DNA of 64,000 nt from Gremmenia infestans (Eukaryota; Ascomycota; Leotiomycetes; Helotiales; Hamatocanthoscyphaceae). Below the pieces are notes generated by a model that saw only the letters and a list, made by a program, of their open reading frames with translations, was not told where the DNA came from and did no database searches. Made by a program: the position numbers and the translations under genes. Positions within the stretch are counted from its first letter, which is position 1; each line of letters begins with the position of its first letter. Positions 31,162 to 43,266 of this stretch are shown in pieces. Where the stretch lies: positions 558,001-622,000 of the forward strand of contig JAFEVB010000008.1 of NCBI GenBank assembly GCA_032629725.1, given 5' to 3'.

Positions 31162-34100
31162 TCTGGTTGAACGTAATGGGTGGATGATAGACCCTTGGAG
31201 CGGGTTGTTTCTTGGAAAATATGTATTACTACTATAGTAGATGATGGACAAGCTTTGGCGCTATGGCGGGGTATTTTAGAGCGAACCCCTTTGCACATTA
31301 AATGAAAGCGCCTGTCTTTGTCCAAGGTCCGGACATTAATTGCTCAATATGTGCAGGTTAGCCTTCGAGTAAACATCACATCCCACCGTCTCTCGTTAAG
31401 CGAGGCCTTCCGATTCCAAGTCTAAGCTTCAAGTCAAGCTTTTCCTTTTCCCCTTGTACATGAAGCTTATTCGGCCTGGGACAGTGGGACGACGTGTAAC
31501 CGAGTTGACTCGGGTCCAAGCTCTCTTAACTTGTAGGATTCTTTTAGCTAGCCTGTCAGTAAGACATTCCGGGGACCGGCATTTGTTCCGTCGAGTCGTG
31601 GGGTGTGCTAAGCTTTCCCAGCTGTCCTAAGCTTTTCAAGCCGTTCAAGAGGCTACGGAGTAGCTTTCCATAGCTGTGGACCTAGCGATTGCGACGTCTT
31701 GTGGAAAAGGGGTCCGAGGGTGTTTTTCGAGTCTCTACATTCGGAAAAGATGAGCATATATTTTATGACGAGTGAGCCACGATTACACTAAAGCATGATT
31801 ACTATTTATCGGATGATATTATCATTTACATATTAGTTTAAGGGCTCTACTCGGTACGAAGGTATAGACTGCTCACATAAAAGTCTTGTCCGATCATAGG
31901 TAGGGTTACATGTAGATGCTAAGCAGATCCTAATCCAATAGACTTTGACTAGCGTGACTAGTAAAGTCAAAGTGTCTATAATACACAGCCTACTCATTGC
32001 CCCTTGGCCCTGCAGTGAGTGTCGCTGATTAAGCGTTACTATCGGGAGGCACAGGCGGACTCTCTAGGGGAGAAAAAAGTGGCCTAATCATGCACCAAAA
32101 CTCGCCTATCTATTAGGACCACTTTTTCTCTGGAGAGGGCGGATTCTGCCGGATTTTGATACAGGCACGTGACTTAATTATGACAGAATTTTCTCGCAAT
32201 TTGACTTTGCTAGTTACACTTTGATCCGTTGTTAACGAGCGATTTATGAGACAGGAATACAAGCCATCGTATGATACTTAAAAGAAAGAGGTTTGAGTGG
32301 GATCTATCGAAAGCCCACACGGTCCACTTCCACTACGACCCACCTTTCCCAAAGATCAGACCTTTGACATGGATCATTGCAGATCAATAATGACTTTTGC
32401 ATGGATAGTTACCACGGACCTGGCGATCGTGTGCGAGTCATCACTTACGCACTCCGTACTGTACGTGATACGGAGGTATATCATAACTTGAAACATATAT
32501 TACTCGCCTTGTTTTTTAATTCTGAAGCCCCTCTACAAATCCACTACTTAGCGTGGACTGCTACAATCCTATAAACCTAACTAGCTCTTGTACCCTAGTA
32601 TAGATCCTTAATACCATAGAATAAACCAAACTTAATGTGAGTTCTAACCTCTTGGAAGCCTGCAGTTATTGAGCTCTCTAAGGTGCAGAGTATACATTTA
32701 TGGGTACAATTCAGGTGGGGCTATCGGACTTAAACAAAAGACAAGTAGACAAGCTACCTACTCCTTGTAATGATTAGTACTTCTGATCAGGTAACTTACG
32801 ATGCAATGAATCACGGACCCAATCATAACCAAAGCGCCCCGTTTACAGTTAACATCCAAAGTTCCAACTTGTAACGGTCGAGCTACAGTAAAGGCCCGCC
32901 ATAACCAGTCTCACTAGAGAGAAGTAATCTATGGCCCTTGATGGAATGCTCGCAAGATACATAAGTATGTTTAAGAATCCCCAATCCTAAAATCCAGATG
33001 ATTGGCGAAACAACTCCGCAGTATCATGGAGGGACTAGTGTGTCATCACGATTCTAAAAGTCCTAAGACTGTAGATGAGCTTGTCTGGGTAAGGATATTG
33101 ATGACACAGACCTGAAAAGGGGACCCTGAAGTAGTCTTGAAAGCCACTAGTTGACCCTCGTTAGAGCTGTCGACTAGTGGGGGAATTTCTGGGGAATCAG
33201 AGCTAGATGACAGCTGGCCTTGGGCCTCGAGGCCTGTCTAGTCTGTGTACACTAGCTAGGGCCAGCTTGCGGTGGGACAGCCCTCGGCTTAGGCCCGAGG
33301 CACCATAGGCTAGCAGGCCTGGACCTGCTGTTCAAGTTTGATTGAAATAGCCAACCCCGCGACAGCCAAATTATAAGTTGTGTACATGTATAAAGTGGCA
33401 TGCCTCTCCTATCTTAATTATCGGCTGGCTCAAGTATCACATGAAATTAATAATATAACGTGGTTCTTATACAGCTCTGACTAGCGCTTATGCCCCTAGG
33501 TAACCACCAATCCTGTATGCTAAGTCCTAATTTGTGACAAATTTGCTAAAGTGTGGAGATTATAGTAACACTTTATAACGTGAGTTTTCAATAAATTGTA
33601 GCCCTCGATTTAATTATGCGATAATCTATCTTCCTCCCACTACTCGCAAAAACCGAGCTGGGAACTTGAGGACTTAACAAGTCCTTCTAAGCGGTGGAGT
33701 AGACTATAGTAAGCGTATCAGAGGTTGCGCCAGTTTGTCTCTCTATTCTGACTTTACTCAAGTATCTTGCAGATTCTCACTAAAAGTGAGGATAATATCT
33801 TTCGTGCAATAGATGAAGTTTCTTGGTCCCCAGCCAATGGTTATTAGTGGGCTTTACTGTGGTAGAAAAGGTACAACAGAAACCTTTGTCGGTTCGATTA
33901 CCTAATCTAGCTTTGATGGGCGTTCTAAACATACAAGGGGCGGCTGAGATTCATCTGAAATGCGGCGACGATTCTGGATCGACGAATAGGAGACACTTCC
34001 TTCATAATAGCAAGAAGAAGTAAAGGCGGGTTGGGTTACTAATGACTGTCCCCGCCCGTATCTTAGCTCAAGTTCTGGCCATCCTTTGTACTCCGTATTC

Positions 34101-34402
34101 GTACCGCGCTTTGACAATCACCAGAGCTAAGAGCTAAAACCACTTGCAATGCGAATAAGTGCAAATAACAACGGGCTGACTATATCCATCCCGCTTTTAG
34201 CAGTATTGTTCTAAAGTACTGTACTACATAGTATGTATGCACGTCCCAGTGGAGTGGTGCCTGTATCTTTTACTCTGCCGCGGTGGCCAAATACTAGATC
34301 TACTTAAAGGCCTGTGGGGATCCTTAGTTAATCATCTGTCTTTCTGCTGCGAGTTCCTTGATTTGCTTCTGTATATTATTCGTGCTATTGTGAGTTGCAG
34401 AG
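31162..34402. other. long gene-free stretch with inverted repeats
   Basis: About 3.2 kb with no convincing gene. AT-rich blocks alternate with a GC-rich, palindromic island near 33210-33330 (GGGCCTCGAGGCC and GGCCCGAGG). Inverted repeats at 31939-32214 are listed separately. CTCCGTA and TACGGAG occur as a facing pair at 32452-32475, and CTCCGTA again at 34091. Open frames (32297-32574, 33823-34117) have no domain. It may be remnants of small transposons. Confidence 0.5.
31957..32214. mobile_element. possible MITE-like element with terminal inverted repeats
   Basis: ACTAGTAAAGTCAAA at 31957-31971 faces TTTGACTTTGCTAGT at 32200-32214; as inverted copies they match at 14 of 15 bases. Inside, two arms of about 30 bp (32054-32088 and 32112-32147) form a hairpin: GGGGAGAAAAAAGTGGCCTAAT faces ATTAGGACCACTTTTTCTC. 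No reading frame lies within. The left terminus is also part of a 40-bp palindrome (31939-31978). The element is small and non-coding, which fits a MITE, but I see no clear target-site duplication. Confidence 0.4.
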
Positions 34403-35867
34403 ATGCAGGATCGGGCGCAACAGCTATTAGCGGTGACAATCACGCTTCTCGTCACTGCGTGGGTGACGGTCAGTTTGAGATGCTTCGTGCGTTTAAAGCT
34501 AGTTAAGGCTTTTGGGATTGATGATTATCTGATGGTTGTTTCACTGGTAAGTGAACACCCGCTAGGAAAGAAACACATACCACAGCTGACGGGTATTTCG
34601 TAGCTTGTCTTTACTTGCTTCTGTGGCTGTCAGTTAACGAGTATTCACTATGGCTTGGGACAACACAATAGGGATCTCACTGCGCCAAACATCGTACAAG
34701 CGCAAAAGGTCCGTCCGAAAATATACCCATTCCTCGGCGTTTTGCGAAATTCTGATCAGGACCATATAGTACAAATACCTCTCCGAATTATTCTACGTCA
34801 TTGACACGGCATTTATCAAGGCCTCAGTTGGATTCCTCCTCTTACGCATAATGCCTAACGCCGCGAAATACTACCGCGCTACTATAATCGTCTCTATAGC
34901 GATCGTGACCGTCTGGACACTTGTTACCTGGTTCTACGTCCTCTTTCAATGTCGACCTGTTAGTTATGCATGGGATGTATCTTCTGGAAAGGGAAAATGT
35001 ATAAGCTACCAATTAATTTCGAACGCATCGGTATGTCTATTTCCATACAGAAACGCCACTGCCCTCTATTAAAATCAAGAAGTCTGGATACTGTTTTGGT
35101 AAATTAGAGATCGGCTCAAGACAACCCTAAACTTCGCGGCTCTTTCTAATCATTCGCTTTTTTACTATGCTAATTTGATTCAATTAGTATTCATTTTCGG
35201 CGATGGATATATTGTTCGATTGGCTCTTCGCACTATTACCCATACCAATGCTCTGGGATATTAAGATGTCAATCCAAATGAAAGCATCGCTATTTGTGAT
35301 TTTAGGATTGGGTGTTTTGTAAGTGCATATTCGTTGAATCTAGTCCGCGAACTAATGCAGGCAGCGCGAGTATCTCAACCATTATTCGTTTCAAGTACAC
35401 GACGGCATTTGGTGATAAAGACGATAGTCTCTGTATGCAAATATCACTCCCTGTTTCCCTTTATTTCATTTCTCAAGACACCTTAGCTGACCTCCTCCCT
35501 TCCCACAGATTCCATCGAGCAGACCCTACTTTGGACCTCGACCGAATTAGGCATCGGAATATTAACAGCCTCGTTCGCGACACTCCGGCCCCTAGTCGGA
35601 CACTTCAATATCCGCGGATTTTCTTCCGGCTCTCGGGACCGCTCTAATAGGCCTACGGCGCGCAGCGGGTATTTCCAGAGTTACGATTTGGGGTACATAC
35701 AGAATACCGCGAATGCGGGGAAGACGACAACGACGACACATGGGCGGACAATGAGTGACGGGCATACAAGTGTGGAGAGTATCCTTGATCATGGGAAAGG
35801 GAACATTAGTAAGCGTACGGATGTTGAGGTTACTTACGAGGTCAGGGATTTGGAGGCGACAACGTGA
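34403..35867 (+). CDS. fungal rhodopsin-domain / PTH11-like seven-helix protein
   Basis: Six exons: 34403-34546, 34604-34708, 34770-35030, 35188-35318, 35365-35432, 35509-35867; product 355 residues. All joins keep frame and have GT..AG ends. The protein opens MQDRAQQLLAVTITLLVTAW and has seven hydrophobic helices. Family landmarks of the fungal rhodopsin domain (SAT4/PTH11-like group) are FGIDDYLMVVSL after helix 1, HYGLGQHNRDL after helix 2, CRPVSYAWD with a paired Cys in the loop before helix 5, ALLPIPMLWDIKMSIQMK, and STELGIGILTASFATLRPL at helix 7. A hydrophilic cytosolic tail of about 90 residues follows. Such proteins are putative plasma-membrane receptors; the ligand is unknown. A second member lies on the opposite strand 1.5 kb away. 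Confidence 0.85.
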
Positions 35868-37399
35868 TAGGTTTCATGTATTTATATTCTTGATGCACCT
35901 TTATATTACGGTCATATCCTAGAACTAGATACTTTTACATTTTAATTACTTGATCTAGGAACTTTTGATATTTCACGACGTAGATCAGACATTCTAAATT
36001 TATTAAATAGAATTTACCCAGACTCCTTGATCCCCGATTTGATCCTTTTCCAAGTTTCCAAGAGGAGCCTCGCTTATCTAAGGGGCTCAAGGGTCACGCC
36101 ATCCTGCTACAGCTGTTATGTGTAATGTGTATATGGGCCATATTTATGCCTTAAACTTAAACTATATAAGACCTTGATTCAACCCATGGTTCTAAATCAA
36201 GTCCTTGTAGGTCGGGTCTCATAAAGAACTTCCAAATAATGACTAGCTATGGCACGTGAACCCCCCCCCCTTGACTATGAGCTTTGAAATCCGTCTTAGA
36301 GAAGAACCTAAAAGGTGTCCATCCTCTGGTAAATCTAAAGTTAGAACAAATTGACTTTGTTTCTCTATCTACTTGTCGGAAGGTAAGATACTATTTTGAC
36401 TGCTTATATGATAATCAAACACAAGATGTAGAAACAGATGATTCAACGAGGGCCTGCGAAGCCAAGTTCACATCGGAATGCCTGCAGGCTAAATGAGCAG
36501 AGAAATGGATTGGAACTCCCTCGCTCATGGATTTGCCATCAATACAATACTTTGGCTTATTACATACAAATATATTAAGATTCTTGGAACTGTTTCCATA
36601 CAACTTCTAGGAAGGAGGCTATCCCGTAAGTCCTCGAATGGCTTCTGTAATCCATCTGTCACACTCCTGCTACGTACCTATGCTTGTTATATCTTGATTG
36701 AAAAGGGGCAAATGCAGTTAGTCAAGTTGTGATTAGTACAACTGTTAGCTAAAAGAAAGCCGCAAGTAATAAGTTTATAACTTACATACAGTACAACGCC
36801 ATACCTCAACATTTCGGAAGTCGAACGTGGGATCTTGCATTTCAGCCCTCTCCGGATTATCGAAAGCTCTCGACCTCCTAATAAAAGTAATGCATACTTG
36901 CAAATGACACTTCACAGGCATACCACTTTTTTGAGTTGAATGGTGACTGCGCCTTGACGTCTCAACATTCCGTCGTTAATCTGTCAAGCCTATACTTCAC
37001 CTCTCTTTGCCTAATGCTCTCCTGAAGATTTTATCATGTCTATCTATCTCGACAGGAAACTCGCCTGGTCGTGCTTAAAAAATGAGCAGGACAGGCTGGG
37101 AGCAAGATATCCTTGAAAGCTACAACACGATTCTGGTGCACCGAAGAAATTACGCGAAAGAACAAACATAACGCGCTAACCGTACCCATAAGAAAGCGTA
37201 ACAGCAATTGAACTTAGTACCTACTAAGGTGGCTCACTGCAGTTTCAAAAGTTGAACAATATATCTATTAGCTGAACGCCATCTCTCATTCGCCGTCTTT
37301 GGTATCTTCCCCACCACAAATTTCAAAACACCTTGAACAAATCAATGACACCAGATGAAGACCAACAATAAATACGACCAGGTCGCTTTTCCCCATGGG
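35868..37399. other. gene-free stretch between two convergent genes
   Basis: About 1.5 kb of AT-rich DNA between the 3' ends of two rhodopsin-family genes. A C10 run lies at 36260-36269. The plus frames at 36284-36732 and the overlapping minus frame have no domain. Confidence 0.5.
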
Positions 37400-38874
37400 T
37401 CAAATGCAGCTTAGTTTCGAACCAGCCTTTTTTTTCTCAGTTCCACCCGAAATCCTGCTCTGCGTACCCAACCTATTCATCTCAACATCAATGCCCGCCT
37501 TCTTCAAATACCCAAAGCGCTCATCAATCTCAATCACCTCAAATTGTGATTTATTTGGCGCGCTTCTGTTTCTAGAATGCCCAAATGTAGTGAGTTCGGA
37601 CCGTCCGGTCGTTTGTTGTCGTAGGGATGAACTGAAGACGGAAGGAGCAACCACGGCGAGGAAGGTGCGTGCCATAGGCAGATTGGCGGCGATGATGCTG
37701 AGGATAGGCTCAAGGGTTCCCCAAAGCAAAGACATGGTGAGTGTGTACCGGAAGTCTTTCGATTTCACCATGCCTAAAGCTTGGATGCGGAGTATGCTGA
37801 CTACCGTTATGCTGTGCTCCACTTAGTTCTTTCCTTTTCCACTTCGAGAAGGAATGCCTACAAAAAACCCAGACCAAACATAAACGCCAGTCCCCACGTC
37901 CGTCGCATAGGTAGCTGAAGGTGTATGATTTGAGGTATTGGAAGCACCATGGTGAGAAAATTCGTTGCCACATTGATCCCCCCTTCCACTTTATAGGACA
38001 TTTGTCGATTTCCACAATGTCCCCCTTCCAGGGACTCGTCCCAATTATAGGCGAATGGTTTGCAAATCAATGCAATATCCAGAATCCCAGCAACTGCCCA
38101 CAAGCCAAGGACGGTGATCAACACGTAAGACTGGACGCGGAAGGATTTTGACTCGCCGAACATTCGAAGGTAGAAGCATATGATGGAGATCTTGATTAGA
38201 GACTCTTCGATGATATAGAGGAAGCTAAAGGCGAGTAATATCTAGGAGTCGGTGAGATTTGCACTGGAAACCAATGCCAAATGGAGTATACCTTGAGTAG
38301 CCTGAGCTGATCTACCTGAGATGCCTGGAGTAATTGTGCTTCACGACGACCAACACCGCTAGTGAGAACGCCTGAGATGACTGCGTTAGTCTTGTCGTAT
38401 CGCATTTTCAGTACTTATGGATACTCACATGAATAGTAAAGCCCCAAACTGCCGAGTAGTAGACTCTACAGCAAGTTAGCAGCTGGTCTATGCGTTGTGC
38501 GAGAATGACAGCGGAATATCTTCTTTCTGGTGTGTTGTTGACGGACTCGGGACTATCGAAAAGGTCATCTCAAGCACTGGAAGAAGATCGTACTACTAAG
38601 ACGAACTGCAACAGCGGACTCCAACTTTGCTACTCAATTGTCCCGGGAAACTTCATCATCTAATCGAAATGATTCAGGCAATGTATGTTGAATGCAGTGC
38701 GAAATGTTCCTTTACCATAGCGGCTAGCATAACCCCATCGTCAAAGCCAAGTGCACTCCCTCTCAGTCTTCTAGCTTGAAGTCGTAGAACCACCGTGACG
38801 AGAGCAATAGCCAGGAACACCGTAATGACGATGAGAGGGTCTCGCGCTGTAGACACACTCAAATCATACCCCAT
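37400..38874 (-). CDS. fungal rhodopsin-domain / PTH11-like seven-helix protein
   Basis: Five exons: 38874-38716, 38465-38429, 38371-38292, 38241-37862, 37811-37400; product 355 residues. The ATG at 38874 gives MGYDLSVSTARDPLIVITVF. The first intron is long (250 nt), the others 50-58 nt; exon 2 is only 37 nt. Landmarks: LGFDDGVMLAAM after helix 1, VGRREAQLL loop, KISIICFYLRMF (helix 3), CKPFAYNWD with downstream GGHC, MVLPIPQIIHLQLP, and LLWGTLEPILSIIAANLP at helix 7, where an E replaces the family's usual polar residue context. The tail is basic and Ser-rich. It is a paralogue of the gene at 34403-35867, but clearly diverged, so it is not a recent duplication. Likely a membrane receptor of unknown ligand. 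Confidence 0.82.
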
Positions 38875-40082
38875 AATGAAAAGCAGACGAACGGGACGTC
38901 GCAGAGTCCTCGTCCACCGCAGAATAAACCCCACAGAGCAGCTAAACTAGGCTCCCGAAAGTGACGCAAAATGTAGGCTCCAGCAATTATATGGGGATGA
39001 GATGCCCGCCGGCCAGCCCTGTAGCAATCATGCTCATTACAGTCATCATGCAGGCCCATGTTTTCCCCGTAAAGTAGAAAGCCACAAGAGGGGCACAGCA
39101 GTGTGTAAGCATGGGTCTTGCGGCACGTCGTCTCATTCTATTCGCTGATATAGAAAAAAAGATAAAGCAACTGGGTTCTTTTCTCCATCAAGGATTCTCA
39201 TAATCGATAATATTAAAAAACGGATATGATACCACTCCGATAGTTTTAAAAATCATGAAGACTGAAGATTGAAGATTGAAGTATAGAAGTCAGCATTAAC
39301 ATCAGACATGAGCAGGGAACACAAGGAAGCGCTTTATTGGAACTGCTCTACTTTTAGGATTCGAGGTTCATGGATTTTTAACGGCAGTGCAGGCCATGTT
39401 ACGGCACACGGCAACTAAGCTCTGTGTCAATCGGGGGCTCCATTGGGCTATTTGATGAGTTCTAGGTGTAAGGTAAGGTTCCGAAACAGCCCGCAGGAAA
39501 TTTAGGGACACAATTGGCTACCGACCGATGAAACGCTGGGAATCGAATCCTTCGAGAGCAACTTCCTAGTTAGACACTCTTAAGCCGTCTCCGCGATTCC
39601 TTCCTACCGCTGAGGTGTTTTGCCACGACAAATCGGAATTTGTTTAAGAGTTCCATGACTCTAATCTAAATATCGTGGAGAATCTTGAGATAACCGCTCC
39701 ACCCGACACATATAATTTGAGCTATCGCAAACGCTCTTGCGCTGCGAATGTAGGAAAAGCTCATCTAACATATCCGGTCATGCCACCCAAAAATGCCAAA
39801 GTCATCACTTTCATAGCCCATCACTTCAACTAGAGGTGATTGGAAACACTAATGCAATTCTAAGGTGTTTACTAAAACCTAACTTCTTTGCAAACGTAAC
39901 GCAAGTGCCTTGAGGCCGCTTCCTTTAGGGCATTGTAGAGATCTCGAGACCTAAAGTCAGTGCAAAGTAAGCGCTGTAAGTGAACGATGATACAACATTT
40001 GTAAATTAATATTTGTAAATTAATACAATCAAATACAGGGTCCTAGAAAGTTGTTCTAGAACATTTCAGTGAAACCAGAACG
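38875..40082. other. gene-free stretch
   Basis: About 1.2 kb, the promoter side of the preceding gene and 3' flank of the thioesterase gene. Contains a direct repeat at 39997-40024. No coding signal. Confidence 0.5.
39997..40024. repeat. 14-bp direct tandem repeat
   Basis: ATTTGTAAATTAAT occurs twice in perfect tandem, 60 bp beyond the thioesterase stop codon. It may be slippage in the 3' untranslated region. Confidence 0.8.
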
Positions 40083-41270
40083 TCATAAGTTCGATTTCAG
40101 ATCCTCCTTTAACCTCACAACGCCCTATCGCAAGGTTAGTACAACGCAACTGCCTTAACTCCATTAGTCACATACCTCTTGAAAACAAGTCGCAATCAGG
40201 GTACCGTCCGCAGCAAACATATGCTGCGTAACGACGCCCCTTCCGTCCCCACTCCACGGACTCGACATCTCCGTAAGCATCCACTCATCAGCCCTAAACT
40301 GACGAGGCTCATGGAAGTAAATACTATGATCCAGGCTAACCATCATACCTACCTCCGGTCTCCCTTTCTCATTGGTCACATCTGGCTCTAATCCCTCCAG
40401 CAGCTGCTTCTCCTTTACTCGCTTGAAATACGTGTCTCGGAGTTTCATATCCGATTCCAGATCCCCTTTCTCGTCATCCTGCGATGAAAGAGGTAGATTA
40501 GTAGGCGATCCAAAACGCCAGAGTTCATGGATCCTCGAGACCGTTCCGATGAAATAGCTGTCGCTCATATATGCCAACGCGCTGAGATGGGCCTGGTGTC
40601 CTCCGGCGTTACTTATCCTCCCCCGCGCTCTAACCCACTGCCGTGACCGTTTCTCATGCGGGTGTTTCGAATCAGCATTCAGGATTTGTATCCGTTGACT
40701 TGAAAACGGACTTTCTGCTAACGACCCTTCTGCCCACGACGCCTCCCCGGGTATATCTATATCCATCGGTTGCTGCAGGTCTTTAGGTAACGGCACCGCG
40801 TGCTTTACCGTCTTTGTACCGCCGCTATTTTCGCGCACGAAGGACATGGTGGTTGTGAATATCGCTTTGCCTCTTTGCTTTGCTTGTACGGTTCGTGTAG
40901 AGAAGGATTTGCCTGAGCGGATGTGCTCGACGTAGTACATAACTGGTATCTCAGAGTCGCCTGCTAGCACGAAGTAGCAGTGCATGCTGTGGACTGTGAA
41001 GTTGGCGGGAACGGTAAGCTGAGCTGCCGAGAGACATTGGGCTATTACAGCGCCGCCGTAGATGCCGCGAGCTCCGGGGGGGTGCCAGAGAGGGCGTGTG
41101 TTGGTGAACATGTCCTGGTTTGGAGAGTGTCAGCTTGCCCCTCAAAAGGTAGGGAAGGGTGGACAAACAGGCCCAATGGCCGAGAGTTCTGTCAACTCGA
41201 GGACATTCTCAATTGGAGCTTTCGAGGGATCTATAGGTTTGGGCTTGACGAGCGTAGATCTCTCTGCCAT
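40083..41270 (-). CDS. acyl-CoA thioesterase II (TesB/ACOT8 type)
   Basis: Three exons: 41270-41169, 41114-40176 and 40124-40083, giving 360 residues. Introns are GTTTGT...ACCAG and GTATGT...GATAG, both phase 0. The enzyme hydrolyses acyl-CoA to free acid and CoA, in fungi usually in peroxisomes. Both hot-dog halves are present: the first contains RGIYGGAVIAQCLSAA and FTVHSMHCYFVLAGD; the second has LAYMSDSYFIGT (the catalytic Asp region), LDHSIYFHEPRQFRADEWML, then GVVTQHMFAADGTLIATC. Exon 3 supplies the expected end QEGVVRLKEDLKSNL; without it the frame ends abnormally in VCD. The terminal SNL resembles but does not match the canonical SKL peroxisome signal. A hydrophilic insert of about 50 residues lies in the second half. 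Confidence 0.9.
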
Positions 41271-42091
41271 GCTGCTGGTGGGGTCTGAAGGGGCCTTCTT
41301 GGCTGGCAGATGTATATGTTGAGTGGTTTGTAGCTGAATCGGTCTAACATGTAATATCTGTTTCTAAGGGAATAAACTATTCAGTAAACAGAGAGAGTCC
41401 TTCGTGCCTTTTAGCAGAAAAGACAGGACCAAGGGAAAATAATAAGTATCGCATTGATAGTCCAAGAATACTTGCCGAGGTTCGGATATTGAGGCGGCCC
41501 GTAGTGCATTTGCTGAATCACATGCCCAACCCTTGAATATAAAAAAGATTGTGGAGGTGGTATTTATCTTTTCTTTTGGATGCTACTCAAGTAACGTTCT
41601 ACCCCTTTTGTAATAAAAGTATTAACATATCAAGCAACTTTTATTATGTCTTTAAAGACACCATTCCAATACTCTTATCCGAACCCCTGAAAACGCGAAA
41701 GCGACACGTTAAACCTTAATTAGTCAGCTTCTTGAACAACTCCATGTCAATCATGATCGATATATAACCAAACTTGAAAGTAAAATGGTCAAAACATATC
41801 AGTGGAACACTTATACAAATTGACAGACAGGACATTATTCCATTCTGCGCCGCCGCCGACACGTCTTGACCTCTTAAAAAGGCGTTCCCAGTTAGGTTCA
41901 ACTTTTCTATCTTATCATTCCATTTTCACGATGAAAACCACCGTTATAACAACATGTTTTATGACATGGAAAAATGTCCATGCTTCAAGATGCACTATTT
42001 CCTTCTCAAAACAAGAAGTTTTTCACAACACCCGGTTATTGATTCATCAACACTATTCCACACCTACAACCCCACCTCGAAACTGTATACC
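41271..42091. other. intergenic region between divergent genes
   Basis: About 820 bp. An upstream extension of the next gene's frame begins at ATG 41954 but looks unlike protein and lacks the context of ATG 42092. Promoters of the thioesterase and zinc-ribbon genes should both lie here. Confidence 0.45.
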
Positions 42092-42923
42092 ATGCCCAAA
42101 TCATCTGCAACGGTGAAGGCCAACGCGATAGCAGACAGAGCCTCGCGTATCAATGCCTCAGCAGAGCTTCGGTATATTATCACGGTTGTATCAAAGGCGT
42201 CTTCGGAGGGGAAGACGCTCGCCCGCGAATATCATGAGATCGTGAGGCCGAACCTTGAAGTCAAAGCTCAGACCATAATGGCGTTGAGGTGGATTATCAA
42301 TAAGCTTTTCAAGGAGTCCAAAGGTTGCCGGAAGCTCATCCAAGCCCTACTGATGCTGCCGGTGTAGAGCGGCCCGGCAACAGGTACTGCTAAGATTGGG
42401 TATCTTCAGCAGCAGGACCTCCACTATGCCTAATCCAATCCTAGAGCAGGAGTTAGGTATTGGGAACAACGACGACGAATCACCAAAAATACAAACTTCG
42501 ATGAAGCAGAAACACAATGCTGATGCAGAGATGCCGAGGGAGCAAACTGGCAACGCCGCAAAACGCGAGAAGAAAAGCCCCGTTGCTCAAACAATTTCAG
42601 CTCCAGCTCCCAAGGCATCAAAGACTCAGCCCGGATCCCTAAAAACAGGAAAAGCTACAGAGAGCAAGGAGAAGTCACAGCCTCCCTGGTGTGAACGTTG
42701 CAAAGCCGACCCTAAAACCCCATTTAAGAGCTGCGGGCTCTGTGTCAACTGCAAGGAAGAACTGCTAGATCTAGTTTGTGAGGGTTGCGGGGTTGAGTTG
42801 GAAGACGACATTGAATATGATAGTTTTGACGACAAGATGTGCTTCGACTGTAAGCAGGATATCTATAATGATGCAGGGGAGGGTGAGGCGGTGGATAGTG
42901 ACGAGGAACTATTTCAGCTATAA
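42092..42923 (+). CDS. protein with C-terminal multi-Cys zinc-ribbon region
   Basis: Two exons, 42092-42363 and 42410-42923, giving 261 residues. The 46-nt intron (GTAGAG...CTTCAG, branch TGCTAAGAT) joins in phase 2. The N-terminal 90 residues are a helical basic domain (AIADRASRINASAELRYII, RWIINKLFKESKGCRKL). A disordered Lys/Glu/Pro linker follows. From residue 185 there are paired cysteines: CERC, CGLCVNC, CEGC and CFDC, spaced like two or more zinc ribbons, ending in an acidic tail (VDSDEELFQL). This CEGCG element resembles those in the genes at 45.7-47.4 kb. The product is probably nuclear or cytosolic; the role is unknown. Start choice is the weaker point. Confidence 0.65.
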
Positions 42924-43266
42924 ATGGCGAGCTGAGATCGCGGGGGATGGGTGGGGGGTTCAGAACTCTTTTTATTGATTGTAGGGTATAATAACTTCAG
43001 CTGCTACTTATTCTCTCATTGTCTCATATATCATAAGCTTCAAGCTTCAGCATATCAGTATATAGAGCGTTTTCCGATGCACTTGTGCAGCTCCAGTCTT
43101 ATTCGTTGTATATGTGAGACCTCAAAGCTATCCCTGCTTAATATCTTGACTTCTACCACCATGTCTTAAAAAGCTTCCTAGACTCTCCTCTGCCGCTCTA
43201 GTATATGAAGTGGGTTTTGGTGTTTTCCGGGCATTTGAACAGAAACCTGGTAATTTGAATGCGTAA

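Noticed and set aside
32297..32574. Plus-strand frames in the gene-free block
   Set aside because: Overlapping short frames with no domain; they include a TACGGAG hairpin, so probably non-coding.
35592..35792. Minus-strand frame over the last exon of the first rhodopsin-domain gene
   Set aside because: Shadow of the plus-strand coding exon.
39520..39560. Sequence resembling a tRNA T-arm (AATCGAATCC)
   Set aside because: No acceptor stem or anticodon arm could be folded around it.
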